Assembly: GCA_021810815.1 (NCBI GenBank)
Contig: JAJZHR010000143.1
Coordinates: 1 to 6,405, forward strand
Direction: 5' to 3'
DNA length: 6,405 nucleotides
DNA from: Acidobacteriota bacterium
GTDB lineage: Bacteria; Acidobacteriota; Terriglobia; Terriglobales; Acidobacteriaceae
Shown here: positions 6,077-6,405 of the stretch, one piece after another
How positions within the stretch are numbered: the first letter of the stretch is position 1
How the letters are laid out: each line of letters begins with the position of its first letter
Position numbers and translations under genes: made by a program
Notes under the pieces: generated by a model
The model's input: the letters and a program-made list of their open reading frames with translations, nothing else
The model's database searches: none
What the model was told of the DNA's origin: nothing

Positions 6077-6405
6077 ATGGCTGAAAAGACCTACCGGATT
6101 GGCGTTATTTCAGATACGCATGGCCTGATGCGCGGCGAGGCGCTGGCCGCGCTGGCTGGCGTTGACCACATCCTGCATGCCGGTGACGTTGGCGACATTG
6201 CGATCCTGGAGCGTCTGAGAGAATTGGCCCCAGTCACTGCGATTCGCGGCAATGTGGATACGCGCGGCACGGTGGCAGCGCTTCCAGAAACGGAAGTCGT
6301 GGAACTCGCGGGGAAGACGTTCTACCTGCTGCACGACCTCAACCAGCTCGATCTCGATCCCCGCGCGGCAGGCTTTGCAGCCGTCGTGAGCGGCCACACG
6401 CATCA
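6077..6405 (+). CDS. YfcE/MJ0936-type metallophosphodiesterase (3' end cut by window)
   Basis: This is the N-terminal 109 codons of a calcineurin-like metallophosphoesterase; the window ends inside the gene. All visible metal-site motifs are intact: SDTHG (Asp13, His15), HAGDVGD (Asp37), IRGNVD (Asn59), LLHD (His86) and SGHTH (His107, His109). Family members are small cytoplasmic phosphodiesterases of about 155-180 aa using two divalent metals; the natural substrate is usually unknown. ATG at 6077 is preferred because GAGG lies 9 nt upstream and it leaves only a short lead before the first strand (YRIGVISDTHG). An in-frame ATG at 6062, with AGAGGAG 12 nt upstream, would add MRRSN and is nearly as plausible. 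The gene starts 34 nt after the permease stop (19 nt for the alternative), so the two are probably co-transcribed. Confidence 0.93.
   Translation, partial: MAEKTYRIGVISDTHGLMRGEALAALAGVDHILHAGDVGDIAILERLRELAPVTAIRGNVDTRGTVAALPETEVVELAGKTFYLLHDLNQLDLDPRAAGFAAVVSGHTH

Overview
The window is GC-rich bacterial chromosomal DNA, densely coded, with no insertion sequence, integrase, CRISPR array or phage gene. The CAP-domain secreted protein, a compact GDP-fucose/WcaI-type cluster and general composition would suit an acidobacterial or similar soil bacterium. That placement is an inference from general resemblance, not a sequence comparison, and should be held loosely.

Layout. Positions 1-140 hold nothing recognisable. 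A complete tRNA-Asn(GUU) with encoded CCA lies at 141-215 on the minus strand. It has a good sigma70-like promoter (277-306) and a long inverted repeat in its leader (225-272). Four genes follow on the same minus strand, read right to left. They are a WcaI-like family-4 glycosyltransferase (3449-4699), GDP-mannose 4,6-dehydratase gmd (2257-3342), GDP-L-fucose synthase fcl (1255-2253) and an exported CAP/SCP-domain protein (363-1205). A divergent intergenic region of about 390 bp (4700-5088) contains a strong hairpin but no convincing gene. On the plus strand come a DppC/OppC-type ABC permease (5089-6042) and the first 109 or so residues of a YfcE/MJ0936-type metallophosphodiesterase, cut by the window end.

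How the genes fit together. Gmd and Fcl convert GDP-mannose to GDP-L-fucose in two steps. The WcaI-like glycosyltransferase belongs to the family that works in colanic-acid-type exopolysaccharide assembly, so it is a natural consumer of that GDP-fucose. The three genes look like one transcription unit making a fucosylated surface polysaccharide. The CAP-domain gene trails 49 nt behind fcl and may share the transcript, but its functional link is unknown. The permease and phosphodiesterase form a separate, divergent unit with no clear link to fucose.

The most notable points are start codons and RNA structure. The glycosyltransferase has no ATG, GTG or TTG at its conserved N-terminus and appears to begin at CTG, directly after a Shine-Dalgarno site abutted by a 6-bp hairpin. 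gmd begins at TTG with a strong Shine-Dalgarno site. The predicted tRNA-Asn precursor would start at the base of a long leader hairpin. I did not find a clearly new biological system here; these are local oddities in otherwise recognisable genes.
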